A stretch of 64,000 nucleotides of DNA, taken from NCBI GenBank assembly GCA_037190805.1, contig JBBCJR010000014.1:62001-126000 (forward strand). Reading direction: 5' to 3'. The notes below the pieces were generated by a model, which saw only the letters and a list, made by a program, of their open reading frames with translations, searched no databases and was not told the DNA's origin. The position numbers were made by a program, and so were the translations under genes. Shown here one piece after another: positions 8,848-16,691 of this stretch. This DNA is from JBBCJR01 sp037190805. Lineage in GTDB: Bacteria > Pseudomonadota > Alphaproteobacteria > Sphingomonadales > Sphingomonadaceae. Each line of letters starts with the position of its first letter. The first letter of the stretch is position 1.

Positions 8848-10148
8848 GCCACGGCCTCACGCAAATTTTCGTCTTCCGCAGCACGGATCGCGGCGAGGCG
8901 ATAGCGCAGCGTCCGTTCGCTGATGCCCAGCCGCCGCGCCGTCTCGATCCGGTTACCGTTACAGGCCGCGAGCGTTTCCAGCACGGCCTGGAAGCTGGAC
9001 AGGCGCACGATGTTGCCGAGCGTCTGCGGCTCGCCGACCGGTTCCACGACCTTCAGCGGGAACGGCAGCGTCGCGCTCGACAGCGGAGCCAGAACGGCGC
9101 CGGCGGCCGGATTGTCGAAGATCAGATGAGCAACCTCGATGCGATCGCCGGTCGCCAACAGCAGCGCCCGCTGAAGGACGTTCTCCAGTTCGCGGACATT
9201 GCCCGGCCAGTCATGAGCCTGCAGCCGATCTAGCGCCCCCAAGGTCGGCCACGGCACAGCGCGGTCGATGTCGACGTGGCGAAGCAGAAGGGTGGCGATC
9301 AGCGCCGCGATATCCTGGCGACGTCCCGCCAGCGGCGTCGTCGACAGCGGGAATACCGACAGGCGGTAGTAGAGATCGGCGCGGAACCGGCCAGCCTCGA
9401 CCTCCTCCCGCAGGTCGCGGTTGGCGGCGGCGATAACGCGGACGTCGACTTTCTCGGCCTCGGTCGCGCCCAGGGGCACGACTTCACGTTCCTGCAAGGC
9501 GCGCAGCAGCTTGGCCTGCAGCGCCAGCGGCAATTCACCGATCTCGTCGAGGAAGAGGGTGCCGCCATCGGCAGCGCGGAAGAAGCCCTGCGACGCCCCG
9601 GCGGCGCCGGTGAAAGCCCCCTTCTGATGGCCGAACAGCAGCGCTTCAAGCATGGTTTCGGGTAAGGCGGCGCAGTTCACCGCGACAAACGACTTGTTGG
9701 ACCGGGGCGACCGGTTATGGATGAAGCGCGACAGCACTTCCTTGCCGGTCCCCGTCGGTCCGCCGACCAGCACCGTAACGTCGCTCTGGGCAACACGTTC
9801 GGCAAGCGCGAACAGCGCCAAACTCTGGGGATCGGCGGCCGAAGGCGCATCGGACGCGCGCAGCAGTTCGGCGGCGAAGGCATGGCCGAACAGCAGGTCG
9901 TCGTTACCATAGCCAAGCCGCGCGGGGCGCCCGTCGGCGGCAGGCCGCGCGATTCGTATGTCGCCGGTCTCGATCACCAGCGTCCGCGGCGCCAGCGGCA
10001 GCGGTTCGCCCGCCATCACCACGAAATTGTCGTCGGGACCGGCGAGGGAGGCATCGAAGGGGCGCACATCGCGACCGAGGCCGCGCAACCAGGACATCAG
10101 AACCGGTCTGGCGGTCATCGCCAGTTCGCTGAAAAACACCGTCGGCAT
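8844..10148 (-). CDS. flbD: FlbD-like sigma-54-dependent flagellar transcription activator
   Basis: This is a bacterial enhancer-binding protein that uses ATP to open sigma-54 promoters. The 434-residue product has a degenerate N-terminal region (residues 1-115) with no clear receiver domain. Then comes the AAA+ domain with Walker A GGPTGTGKE (129-137), the sigma-54-contact loop GAFTGA (177-182) and Walker B GGTLFLDEI (195-203). It ends in a Fis-type helix-turn-helix near residues 395-422 (NRIETARRLGISERTLRYRL). A strong GGGGGAGG ribosome binding site precedes the start. Position at the head of the fliE-M operon and the short regulatory domain match Caulobacter FlbD. It is the likely activator of the four sigma-54 promoters found here. 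Confidence 0.88.
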   Translation of the reverse strand: MPTVFFSELAMTARPVLMSWLRGLGRDVRPFDASLAGPDDNFVVMAGEPLPLAPRTLVIETGDIRIARPAADGRPARLGYGNDDLLFGHAFAAELLRASDAPSAADPQSLALFALAERVAQSDVTVLVGGPTGTGKEVLSRFIHNRSPRSNKSFVAVNCAALPETMLEALLFGHQKGAFTGAAGASQGFFRAADGGTLFLDEIGELPLALQAKLLRALQEREVVPLGATEAEKVDVRVIAAANRDLREEVEAGRFRADLYYRLSVFPLSTTPLAGRRQDIAALIATLLLRHVDIDRAVPWPTLGALDRLQAHDWPGNVRELENVLQRALLLATGDRIEVAHLIFDNPAAGAVLAPLSSATLPFPLKVVEPVGEPQTLGNIVRLSSFQAVLETLAACNGNRIETARRLGISERTLRYRLAAIRAAEDENLREAVA

Positions 10149-10450
10149 TCAAGCGCCTCCCCCGGAGAGCCGAATGCGTCTCCCTTGTGTTCCCTGATGG
10201 TCTTAATTGGTAAACAAACCATCAACGATTGGCTGGATTCAGCCGTTTTCGAGAAGAAAAAGATTCACGTTCGCGCGCGGTCGTCTTCGCGCGCGCGAAG
10301 CCCGTCCCAGCCGGTCGACCAGCGGCGGGGGTGATCGGAATAGCCCGCTAAAGTCCGTCGCCAAGCTGCCGTTTGGGTTGCTGGCGGCACAAGCGCTCCG
10401 GACTTTCACGGAACGACCGGGGCTCGCCGACACTGAACGGAGACGAGATC
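10149..10450. promoter_or_regulatory. Divergent flbD / flagellin intergenic region
   Basis: This 302-bp region separates the flbD operon from flagellin. On the flagellin side it contains the sigma-28 promoter annotated separately. Near flbD there is an AT-rich patch (about 10193-10226) with an inverted repeat TGATGGT/ACCATCA and a nested TGGT-N6-ACCA; this may control flbD. A perfect 16-bp palindrome CTTCGCGCGCGCGAAG lies at 10285-10300. No good sigma-54 promoter was found for flbD itself, so its transcription probably uses another sigma factor. Confidence 0.45.
10349..10375 (+). promoter_or_regulatory. Sigma-28 (FliA) promoter of flagellin
   Basis: TAAA (10349-10352) and GCCGTTTG (10368-10375) are separated by exactly 15 bases, matching the FliA consensus TAAA-N15-GCCGATAA. 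Transcription would start near 10382, giving a leader of about 70 bases before the ATG at 10451. The same architecture precedes flgM and motA. Confidence 0.75.
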
Positions 10451-12130
10451 ATGACTGTTATCGGAACCAACATCTCGGCGCTACGTGCCCAGAACGGCGC
10501 CCGCGTCGCCCAGAGCAGCCTGCAGAGCGCCATGGAGCGTCTGTCCACCGGTTCGCGCATCAACAGCGCGAAGGACGACGCCGCCGGCCTCGCCATCGCC
10601 AGCCGCATGACCTCGCAGGTCAAGGGCCTGGCGGTCGCCATCCGCAACGCCTCGGACGGCATCTCGATGGCTCAGACCGCCGAAGGCGCGCTGGGCGAAG
10701 TCACCAACATGCTGCAGCGCCTGAAGGAACTGGCGGTCCAGTCGTCGAACGGCACCTTGGGCAAGTCAGAGCGCGCCGCGCTGCAGAATGAGACCAACCA
10801 GCTGCTCGAGCAGATCAACGACATCGCCCGGACGACCAACTTCAACGGCATGAAGCTGTTCGACGGTTCGGTCAACGCGCTGAAGCTGCAGACCGGCGTC
10901 AATGCCGGCGACCAGGTATCGATCTCGGTCAGCGCCCTGTCGACCAACTCGCTGGGCCTCACCGCTGGCGGCCAGGCCGGGCAGAGCGTTTCGGGCCGTG
11001 TCGCCAACGCCTCGCTGACCATCGCCGCCAATGCGGTGACGTTCAACGGCGTTAACGCGCTGGGTTCGGACATCTCGGCCGTGACCTCGGACATCGCCAA
11101 GTCGATCGCCGACGCGATCAACCAGAACAGCACGAAGTCGGGCGTCACCGCGACCGCGTCGAACGTCGTCAACAGCGGTGCCATCACCGCCACCACCTTC
11201 GCCGCCGGCGACCTCACCATCGGCGGCGTCGCCGTGGGTGCGGCCGGCAGCCTTGAGGACCTGGTCGCCAACATCAACCGCGGCGATTTCGACGTCACCG
11301 CGACGCTCAATGCTGACAAGACGATCAGCCTGTCGAACTCGACCGGTGAAGAGATCGTCATCGGCGGCACCGCCTCTGTGACGAAGTTCACCAACGGCAC
11401 CTATCAGGGCTTTGTCTCCCTGCAGAGCGCCGATGGCCGTGACATCCAGGTCAAGGGCACCTCGACGACCGCGGCGACCGCCGCCGCCGACGCCGCGAAG
11501 CTGGGCTTCAATCAGACCACGGACGGCGTCACCTATGTGGGTTCAGCCGCGGTCGGCGCCACCGCTGCCGACCAGATCAACGACGACGGCCTGTTCATCA
11601 ACGGCGTCGAGATCGGCACCACCACCGGCAGCACTACCGCCGGCGCCAACGCCACGGCGATCACCGCCGCGATCAACGCCAAGACCGAAGAGACCGGTGT
11701 CAAGGCGATCAACAATGGCGGCACCCTGACCCTGGTGTCGAACGATGGCTCGCCGGTCCGCCTGGAAGGCGCCGACGTCGCCAAGCTGGGCCTGGTCGCT
11801 CAGGGCGGCACCAACAACATGAACGCCACGCTCGACATCTCGACCCAGTCGGCGGCCGGTTCGGCCCTCGCCCGGATCGACGCGGCGCTCGACGTGGTGT
11901 CGGCCAAGCGCGGCGACCTGGGTGCTCTCCAGAGCCGGCTCGAGGTGACGGTCAACAACCTGTCCACCACCTCGACCAACCTGGTCGATGCGCGCAGCCG
12001 CATCCAGGACGCGGATTTCTCGGCCGAGACGACCAATCTCGCCAAGGCCCAGATCCTTTCGCAGGCTGCCACGGCGATGCTCGCCCAGGCCAACCAGAGC
12101 CAGCAGAACGTGCTGAGCCTGCTCCGCTAA
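10451..12130 (+). CDS. fliC: Flagellin
   Basis: This is the filament subunit, 559 residues and much longer than the roughly 270 residues of Caulobacter-type flagellins. The N-terminal D0/D1 region (TVIGTNISALRAQNGARVAQ) and the C-terminal region (QSQQNVLSLLR at the end) are canonical and flank a surface-exposed middle. The middle holds about three flagellin-IN-like repeats (around TIAANAVTFNGVNAL, DLTIGGVAVGAAG and LFINGVEIGTTTG), Thr/Ser/Ala-rich and possibly glycosylated. The start is ATG 10451 with GGAGACGAG upstream; the same frame is open 26 codons earlier, but that region is promoter and leader. No Cys is present. FlaF and FlbT, which often neighbour alphaproteobacterial flagellins, are not seen. 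Confidence 0.96.
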   Translation: MTVIGTNISALRAQNGARVAQSSLQSAMERLSTGSRINSAKDDAAGLAIASRMTSQVKGLAVAIRNASDGISMAQTAEGALGEVTNMLQRLKELAVQSSNGTLGKSERAALQNETNQLLEQINDIARTTNFNGMKLFDGSVNALKLQTGVNAGDQVSISVSALSTNSLGLTAGGQAGQSVSGRVANASLTIAANAVTFNGVNALGSDISAVTSDIAKSIADAINQNSTKSGVTATASNVVNSGAITATTFAAGDLTIGGVAVGAAGSLEDLVANINRGDFDVTATLNADKTISLSNSTGEEIVIGGTASVTKFTNGTYQGFVSLQSADGRDIQVKGTSTTAATAAADAAKLGFNQTTDGVTYVGSAAVGATAADQINDDGLFINGVEIGTTTGSTTAGANATAITAAINAKTEETGVKAINNGGTLTLVSNDGSPVRLEGADVAKLGLVAQGGTNNMNATLDISTQSAAGSALARIDAALDVVSAKRGDLGALQSRLEVTVNNLSTTSTNLVDARSRIQDADFSAETTNLAKAQILSQAATAMLAQANQSQQNVLSLLR

Positions 12131-12150
12131 GACCGTCTCCGGTCTAAGGG

Positions 12151-12184
12151 AAAGCCCCCCGGTGTTCGGCCACCGGGGGGCTTT
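12151..12184 (+). terminator. Rho-independent terminator of flagellin
   Basis: A perfect 14-bp stem, AAAGCCCCCCGGTG (12151-12164) and its complement (12171-12184), with a 6-base loop, is followed by a short T-rich run. It lies 20 bases after the flagellin stop and makes flagellin a single-gene transcript. Confidence 0.9.
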
Positions 12185-12280
12185 CTTGTGTTCGCGCTCC
12201 CGCTCCGCCGATCTGTCATCGAACGATATTAGGAGGGCGATGGCGCTTCCGATTGCGGCAGGCAGGCTCTATATATCGCG

Positions 12281-12334
12281 ATGCGTGACTGGATATTGCG
12301 TCTGATGATCCCGCTTTTCGGCTTCCTTTCATGA
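12281..12334 (+). CDS. Possible 17-residue leader ORF before the patatin gene
   Basis: An ATG-started 17-codon frame (beginning MRDWILRLMI, hydrophobic) ends in TGA overlapping the patatin ATG as ATGA. The patatin gene itself has no visible ribosome binding site, so translational coupling through this tiny frame is possible. A TATATA at 12270-12275, with TTCCGA 17 bases earlier, would place transcription start near this ATG and make it leaderless. A second tiny frame with an AGGAGG lies at 12240-12305. The evidence is only positional. Confidence 0.2.
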   Translation: MRDWILRLMIPLFGFLS

Positions 12335-13539
12335 ACGGCGCGCCTCCCCAATGGCGGGCACCCGCCGCCAGCCCCCGACCCACGGCAACGCCATTCGAAT
12401 GCATCGCCCTGCTGCTTCAGGGTGGAGGCGCGCTCGGCGCCTATCAGGCCGGGGTCTATGAGGCGCTGGCAGAACATGGCATCGAACCGACCTGGGTGGC
12501 GGGCATCTCCATCGGCGCGATCAACAGCGCCATCATCGCCGGCAATCCACCGGAACGCCGGGTCGAGCAGCTCCGCGCCTTCTGGGAAATGGTGAGCGCC
12601 GGCACGGCCGGCTGGCCGGGCTGGCTCCCCGACATATTCCACCTCGACGATCTGCGTGGGGCCATCAACCAGATGGCGGCGGGCGAAGCGCTGATACGCG
12701 GCGTGCCGGGCTTTTTTGCTCCCCGCTTCCTACCCCCGCCGCTTCAGCCTCACGGCACGCCAGCGGCGATCAGCTGGTATGATACCGGCGCCCTCAAGAC
12801 GACGCTTGAGCGGCTGGTCGATTTCGATCGCATCAACGCCGGCGGAATGCGGTTCAGCGTGGGCGCCGTCAACGTCCGCACCGGTAATTTCTCCTATTTC
12901 GACAATGCGACCGACACCATTCGGGCCGAGCATGTCATGGCCAGCGGGGCCCTGCCCCCGGCCTTCGCGCCGGTCGAGATCGACGGTGAACATTATTGGG
13001 ACGGCGGCATGGTCTCGAACACACCGCTCGACTGGGTGCTGTCGGCCCATTCCGACCTCGACACGCTGATCCTGCAGATCGACCTGTGGAGCGCGTCCGG
13101 CGTGCTGCCGCGCGACCTAGCGAGCGTCGGGGTCCGGATGAAGGAAATCCAGTATTCCAGCCGCACCCGCGCCGCGACCGACAGCTTTCGCCGTCAGCAG
13201 TTGCTCCGCGCCGCCTTTCGCGAGCTGGCGGAAGGGTTGCCGGCCAAGCTCGCCGACAGCCCGGCTGCGCGAACGCTGACCGAGGTTTCGGGCCATGCGG
13301 TCTACAACATCGTCCAGCTGATCTATCATTCGCCCACCTATGAGGGCGAGTCGAAGGACTATGAGTTCTCGCGCCGGACGATGGAGGATCACTGGCGCGC
13401 CGGGCATGACAATGCCCATAACAGTCTGTCTCATCCAGAAGTGCTGAGGTTGCCCGACGACCCCTCTGGCGTCGCGGTCTATGATTTTACCACCCCGGCG
13501 CGGTCGCACGAAACCGCCAAGCCGAGAAAGGAAGCCTGA
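12331..13539 (+). CDS. Patatin-like phospholipase family protein
   Basis: This is a probable Ser-Asp dyad acyl hydrolase of the patatin family. The 402-residue product shows the oxyanion motif GGGALGAYQ at residues 31-39, the nucleophile elbow GISIG with Ser60, and the catalytic DGG at 224-226 in YWDGGMVSNTPLDW. A C-terminal extension of about 150 residues corresponds to the DUF3734-type domain often seen in this subgroup. No signal peptide or membrane segment is obvious, so it is likely cytoplasmic or granule-associated. It overlaps the 3-hydroxybutyrate dehydrogenase gene by one base (TGATG), suggesting a role in polyhydroxyalkanoate or lipid turnover; that role is inferred from the neighbour only. 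Confidence 0.88.
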   Translation: MNGAPPQWRAPAASPRPTATPFECIALLLQGGGALGAYQAGVYEALAEHGIEPTWVAGISIGAINSAIIAGNPPERRVEQLRAFWEMVSAGTAGWPGWLPDIFHLDDLRGAINQMAAGEALIRGVPGFFAPRFLPPPLQPHGTPAAISWYDTGALKTTLERLVDFDRINAGGMRFSVGAVNVRTGNFSYFDNATDTIRAEHVMASGALPPAFAPVEIDGEHYWDGGMVSNTPLDWVLSAHSDLDTLILQIDLWSASGVLPRDLASVGVRMKEIQYSSRTRAATDSFRRQQLLRAAFRELAEGLPAKLADSPAARTLTEVSGHAVYNIVQLIYHSPTYEGESKDYEFSRRTMEDHWRAGHDNAHNSLSHPEVLRLPDDPSGVAVYDFTTPARSHETAKPRKEA

Positions 13540-14321
13540 TGAGTTTGAACGGCAAGGTCGCGATCATCACCGGCGCGGCAAGCGGCATCGGCAAGGAGAT
13601 CGCCCGCGAATTCCTTGCGGCCGGCGCGAAAGTGGCCATCGCCGACCTGAAGGGTGACGCTGCCGACGCCACCGCGCGCGAGCTCGATCCGACCGGCGGC
13701 GCGGCAATGGGCGTCGCGATGGACGTCACAGACGAGGCGCAGGTGAACGCCGGCGTCGACGCCGTCGCGGCGCGCTTCGGGGGCATCGACGTGCTGGTGT
13801 CGAACGCAGGCATCCAGATCGTTTCGGCGGTGGACGAGCTGCCTTTCGCCGACTGGAAGCGACTGCTGGCCATTCATCTCGACGGTGCCTTTCTGACCAC
13901 CAAGGCGGTGCTCAAGCACATGTATGCCGGCGGCCGCGGCGGCAGCGTCCTCTATATGGGTTCGGTCCATTCCAAGGAGGCGTCTGTGCTGAAGGCGCCC
14001 TATGTCACTGCCAAGCACGGCCTCATCGGCCTCGCCAAGGTGGTCGCGAAGGAAGGCGCGAAGCACGGCGTGCGCTCCAACGTCATCTGCCCCGGCTTCG
14101 TGCGTACCCCGCTGGTCGAGAAGCAGATTCCCGAACAGGCCCGCGACCTCGGCATCAGCGAGGCCGAGGTGGTCAGCAAGATCATGCTCAAGGACACCGT
14201 CGACGGCGAGTTCACGACGGTCGACGACGTGGCACGAACGGCAGTGTTCCTGGCAGGTTTTCCAACCAATGCGCTGACCGGCCAGTCGATCGTTGTCAGT
14301 CACGGGTGGTTCATGCAATGA
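13539..14321 (+). CDS. bdhA: 3-hydroxybutyrate dehydrogenase
   Basis: This enzyme oxidises D-3-hydroxybutyrate to acetoacetate with NAD+. The 260-residue short-chain dehydrogenase has the cofactor motif TGAASGIG at residues 11-18, the NAG motif (SNAGIQIVS), a catalytic Ser before SKEASVLKAP, and YVTAKHG with the Tyr-x3-Lys pair. The C-terminus VVSHGWFMQ is typical of 3-hydroxybutyrate dehydrogenases rather than generic SDRs. It is translationally coupled to the patatin-like gene. Together they suggest mobilisation of polyhydroxybutyrate or lipid-derived carbon. Confidence 0.9.
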   Translation: MSLNGKVAIITGAASGIGKEIAREFLAAGAKVAIADLKGDAADATARELDPTGGAAMGVAMDVTDEAQVNAGVDAVAARFGGIDVLVSNAGIQIVSAVDELPFADWKRLLAIHLDGAFLTTKAVLKHMYAGGRGGSVLYMGSVHSKEASVLKAPYVTAKHGLIGLAKVVAKEGAKHGVRSNVICPGFVRTPLVEKQIPEQARDLGISEAEVVSKIMLKDTVDGEFTTVDDVARTAVFLAGFPTNALTGQSIVVSHGWFMQ

Positions 14322-14349
14322 CACCGCCATCGGCCGGCGGAGTGATGGC

Positions 14350-15039
14350 ATGCGCGAGGATCTGAGCCACTGGACGCCAAGGTCACGCCCCGAACACAGC
14401 ACGTTCGAGGGCGCCTATGTGCGGATCGAGCCGCTTGATGCGGACCGTCATGGCCGGCAGTTGTTCGAATCGTCGAACGTCGCCGACGCGGAGGACAAGT
14501 TCCGCTATCTCTATGAATTGCCGCCTGCCGACGAAGCGAGCTTCGACGCCTGGGTGCGCCGGGCGGCGGCAGGGACGGACCCGCTGTTCTTCGCTGTCAT
14601 CGATCGCGCCACCGGCCGGGTCGCGGGCCGTCAGTCACTGATGCGGATCGACCCGGTCAACGGGGTCATCGAGATCGGCAACATCTATTGGGGACCGCTG
14701 ATCTCGCGCCGTCCCGCCGCGACCGAGGCGCTCTACCTGTTCATGGCCTACGCCTTCGACACACTGGGCTATCGCCGCTTCGAGTGGAAGTGCAACGACG
14801 AGAATGCCCCATCCAAGCGCGCCGCGATCCGGTTCGGCTTTACTCCTGAGGGCGTCTTCCGCCAGCATCTGGTGGTCAAGGGCCTCAATCGCGACACGGC
14901 CTGGTTCTCGGTCATCGACAAGGAATGGCCAGCGCTGAAAGCCGGCTATCAGGCGTGGCTGTCCCCCGGCAATTTCGATTCCGACGGACAGCAGCGGACG
15001 CGGCTGGAACAGGCCATTGCCATGGCCGCCACACACTGA
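14350..15039 (+). CDS. GNAT family N-acetyltransferase (RimJ/RimL-like)
   Basis: This is a probable acetyl-CoA-dependent N-acetyltransferase of the RimJ/RimL type, acting on a protein N-terminus or small amine. The 229-residue product has the GNAT core with beta-4 (GVIEIGNIYWGPLISRR), the ATEALYLFMAYAFDTLGYRR helix and the characteristic RRFEWKCNDENAPSKRAA segment. The ATG at 14350 is preceded by GGCGGAG at suitable distance; the frame is open further upstream but without such a site. It lies 28 bases after bdhA and could be the last gene of that operon. The substrate is unknown. Confidence 0.82.
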   Translation: MREDLSHWTPRSRPEHSTFEGAYVRIEPLDADRHGRQLFESSNVADAEDKFRYLYELPPADEASFDAWVRRAAAGTDPLFFAVIDRATGRVAGRQSLMRIDPVNGVIEIGNIYWGPLISRRPAATEALYLFMAYAFDTLGYRRFEWKCNDENAPSKRAAIRFGFTPEGVFRQHLVVKGLNRDTAWFSVIDKEWPALKAGYQAWLSPGNFDSDGQQRTRLEQAIAMAATH

Positions 15040-15054
15040 GCCGAACCGGCGGCG

Positions 15055-15825
15055 TCACTCCTCCGCAGCGCGGGCGTCCTCGACGAACTTGTTCAGCTGC
15101 ACCACGGTTTCATCGAAGCGCCCCTCCCGCTCGGCATCGCGCAGGAAACGGACCCGTTCGACCAGAATCTCGGACGGCGTCGGCTGACGCGCGAACAGCG
15201 TCGCTACCTCGTCGGTGAACTCGGCGAGTGGCTGATAGCCAGGACGATCCTCCTGTCCGGGCGTGAGGCCGGTCTGCACGGCGGGCGGGGCCAGCTCGAT
15301 CACCTCGACCTGCCCCTTCAGCGCCTGACGCAAGGCGACGGTGTAGGAATGAATTGCGGCCTTGGTGGCGTTGTAGGTCGGCGAAATCACCAGCGGCACA
15401 AAGGCAAGGCCAGAGGTCACATTGACGATGACGGCGTCCGGCCGCGAAATGAGATGGCTGATCAGAGCGTCGATCAGTCGGATCGGCCCCAGCAGGTTGG
15501 TGGTGATCATCGCCTCGGCATCACCAAGGTCGCGGGCATGATCCAGCGCCTCGAAACGCATGATGCCAGCATTGTTGATGAGAACGTTGACGTCCGGGTG
15601 CGCACCCAACAACCGCCCCGCGAAGTCGGCGATACCGGCAGCGCTGTCGACGTCCAGCGTCAGCGCATGCATGTTCGCGCGTCCGGCGATGACGCGGTCG
15701 AGCGCGTCCTGCCGCCGTCCCGCAACGATCACCTTGTTGCCGTCGTCATGGAAGCGCTGCGCCAGTGCCGCGCCAATGCCCGACCCGCCGCCCGTAATGA
15801 GAATCGTGTTGCCGGACTGCTTCAT
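15055..15825 (-). CDS. SDR family oxidoreductase (DltE-like)
   Basis: A 256-residue short-chain dehydrogenase/reductase. It has the cofactor motif TGGGSGIG near residues 9-16, NNAGI, and the catalytic SGLAFVPLVISPTYNATKAA with Ser, Tyr and Lys. The long C-terminal part (QPLAEFTDEVATLF) resembles the DltE/YkvO-type branch. The start is ATG 15825, preceded by GAGGTGG; upstream codons in frame to 15876 lack support. It stands between the bdhA group and the fliA operon and converges on the GNAT gene. The substrate cannot be deduced. Confidence 0.82.
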   Translation of the reverse strand: MKQSGNTILITGGGSGIGAALAQRFHDDGNKVIVAGRRQDALDRVIAGRANMHALTLDVDSAAGIADFAGRLLGAHPDVNVLINNAGIMRFEALDHARDLGDAEAMITTNLLGPIRLIDALISHLISRPDAVIVNVTSGLAFVPLVISPTYNATKAAIHSYTVALRQALKGQVEVIELAPPAVQTGLTPGQEDRPGYQPLAEFTDEVATLFARQPTPSEILVERVRFLRDAEREGRFDETVVQLNKFVEDARAAEE

Positions 15826-15893
15826 GACGCCACCTCGCTCCTGAACCGAGGCACAGTATTTCAGCGTCGCGATCACCCAGCAAGGGGCGTGGA

Positions 15894-16691
15894 TTAACCC
15901 AGCACGTCCGCCAGGCGCTTCCTCAATTTGTCATGCGCGGCCTTCTTGATCTGGCAGACGCGGGCGGCGCCGACCTCGAGGACCTGGCCGATCTCCTCCA
16001 GATTCAGCTCTTCGACATAATAAAGCTGAAGGACCAGCGCCTCACGCTCGGCAAGCTCGCCGATCGCCTCTTGCAGGACCGACGACATCTCGGCGCTTTC
16101 CAGCTGCTCGAACGGGTTCGCCTCCTCGCTCATGAACCAGGGGCTGTCGTCGGCATAGACGCCGTCGATGGATTCGAAGCGCACCGGCTGCGCGGCGGTG
16201 AACTGACTGTGCAACCGATCGAGGGTGACCCCCAGCCGCGCCGCGACCTCTTCCTGTTCTGGCTGCCGGCCAAGTTCCTGGGTCAGCGCCTTTTCGGTCG
16301 CCACCAGCTCGCGGCGGCGCTGCATGGCGCCGCGGCTCAGCGTCGCCTGCCGGCGAAGGCCGTCGATCATGGCACCGCGTACCCGCGTCTTGGCATATTG
16401 GGCGAAGGTGACCTGCCCCCGGTCCTCGAAACTGTTCGCGGCCTCGATCAGCGCCACCAGCCCCATCTGGACGAGATCCTGAAGCTCGATCGCGGACGAG
16501 ACGCTGCCAAAGACGTGCCAGGCGATTTTCTGCACCAGTGGCATATGCTCACGCACCAGCAGTTCGGCGCGAGAACGGTCGCGGCCCTGACGGGTGTAAA
16601 GCATCGGCGGCGCATCGTCGGTCAGCAGCATCGAAGACTTCCCCTGATAGGCTGGGATCATGCCATCGGCGTGGTTAAGGAACTGGGTCAT
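15894..16691 (-). CDS. fliA: RNA polymerase sigma factor FliA (sigma-28)
   Basis: FliA directs transcription of late flagellar genes. The 265-residue product has sigma region 2 (HVFGSVSSAIELQDLVQMGL and FAQYAKTRVRGAMIDGLRR), region 3 and region 4 with the -35-contacting helix-turn-helix (LNLEEIGQVLEVGAARVCQI). The order and spacing match sigma-28 rather than sigma-70. The ATG overlaps the flhA stop (ATGA), so FliA is coupled to the export gate gene and ultimately to the sigma-54 promoter at 19669-19684. Its predicted targets here are flagellin, flgM and motA; its antagonist FlgM is encoded at 20049-20342. Confidence 0.94.
   Translation of the reverse strand: MTQFLNHADGMIPAYQGKSSMLLTDDAPPMLYTRQGRDRSRAELLVREHMPLVQKIAWHVFGSVSSAIELQDLVQMGLVALIEAANSFEDRGQVTFAQYAKTRVRGAMIDGLRRQATLSRGAMQRRRELVATEKALTQELGRQPEQEEVAARLGVTLDRLHSQFTAAQPVRFESIDGVYADDSPWFMSEEANPFEQLESAEMSSVLQEAIGELAEREALVLQLYYVEELNLEEIGQVLEVGAARVCQIKKAAHDKLRKRLADVLG

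Noticed and set aside
10199..10226. Possible CtrA site (TTAA-N7-ACAA) upstream of flbD.
   Set aside because: Only one half-site matches TTAA-N7-TTAA; kept only as part of a general regulatory region.
10379..10396. GG-N10-GC spacing just upstream of flagellin.
   Set aside because: The surrounding bases do not match TGGCAC or TTGC, whereas the sigma-28 promoter in the same region is strong.
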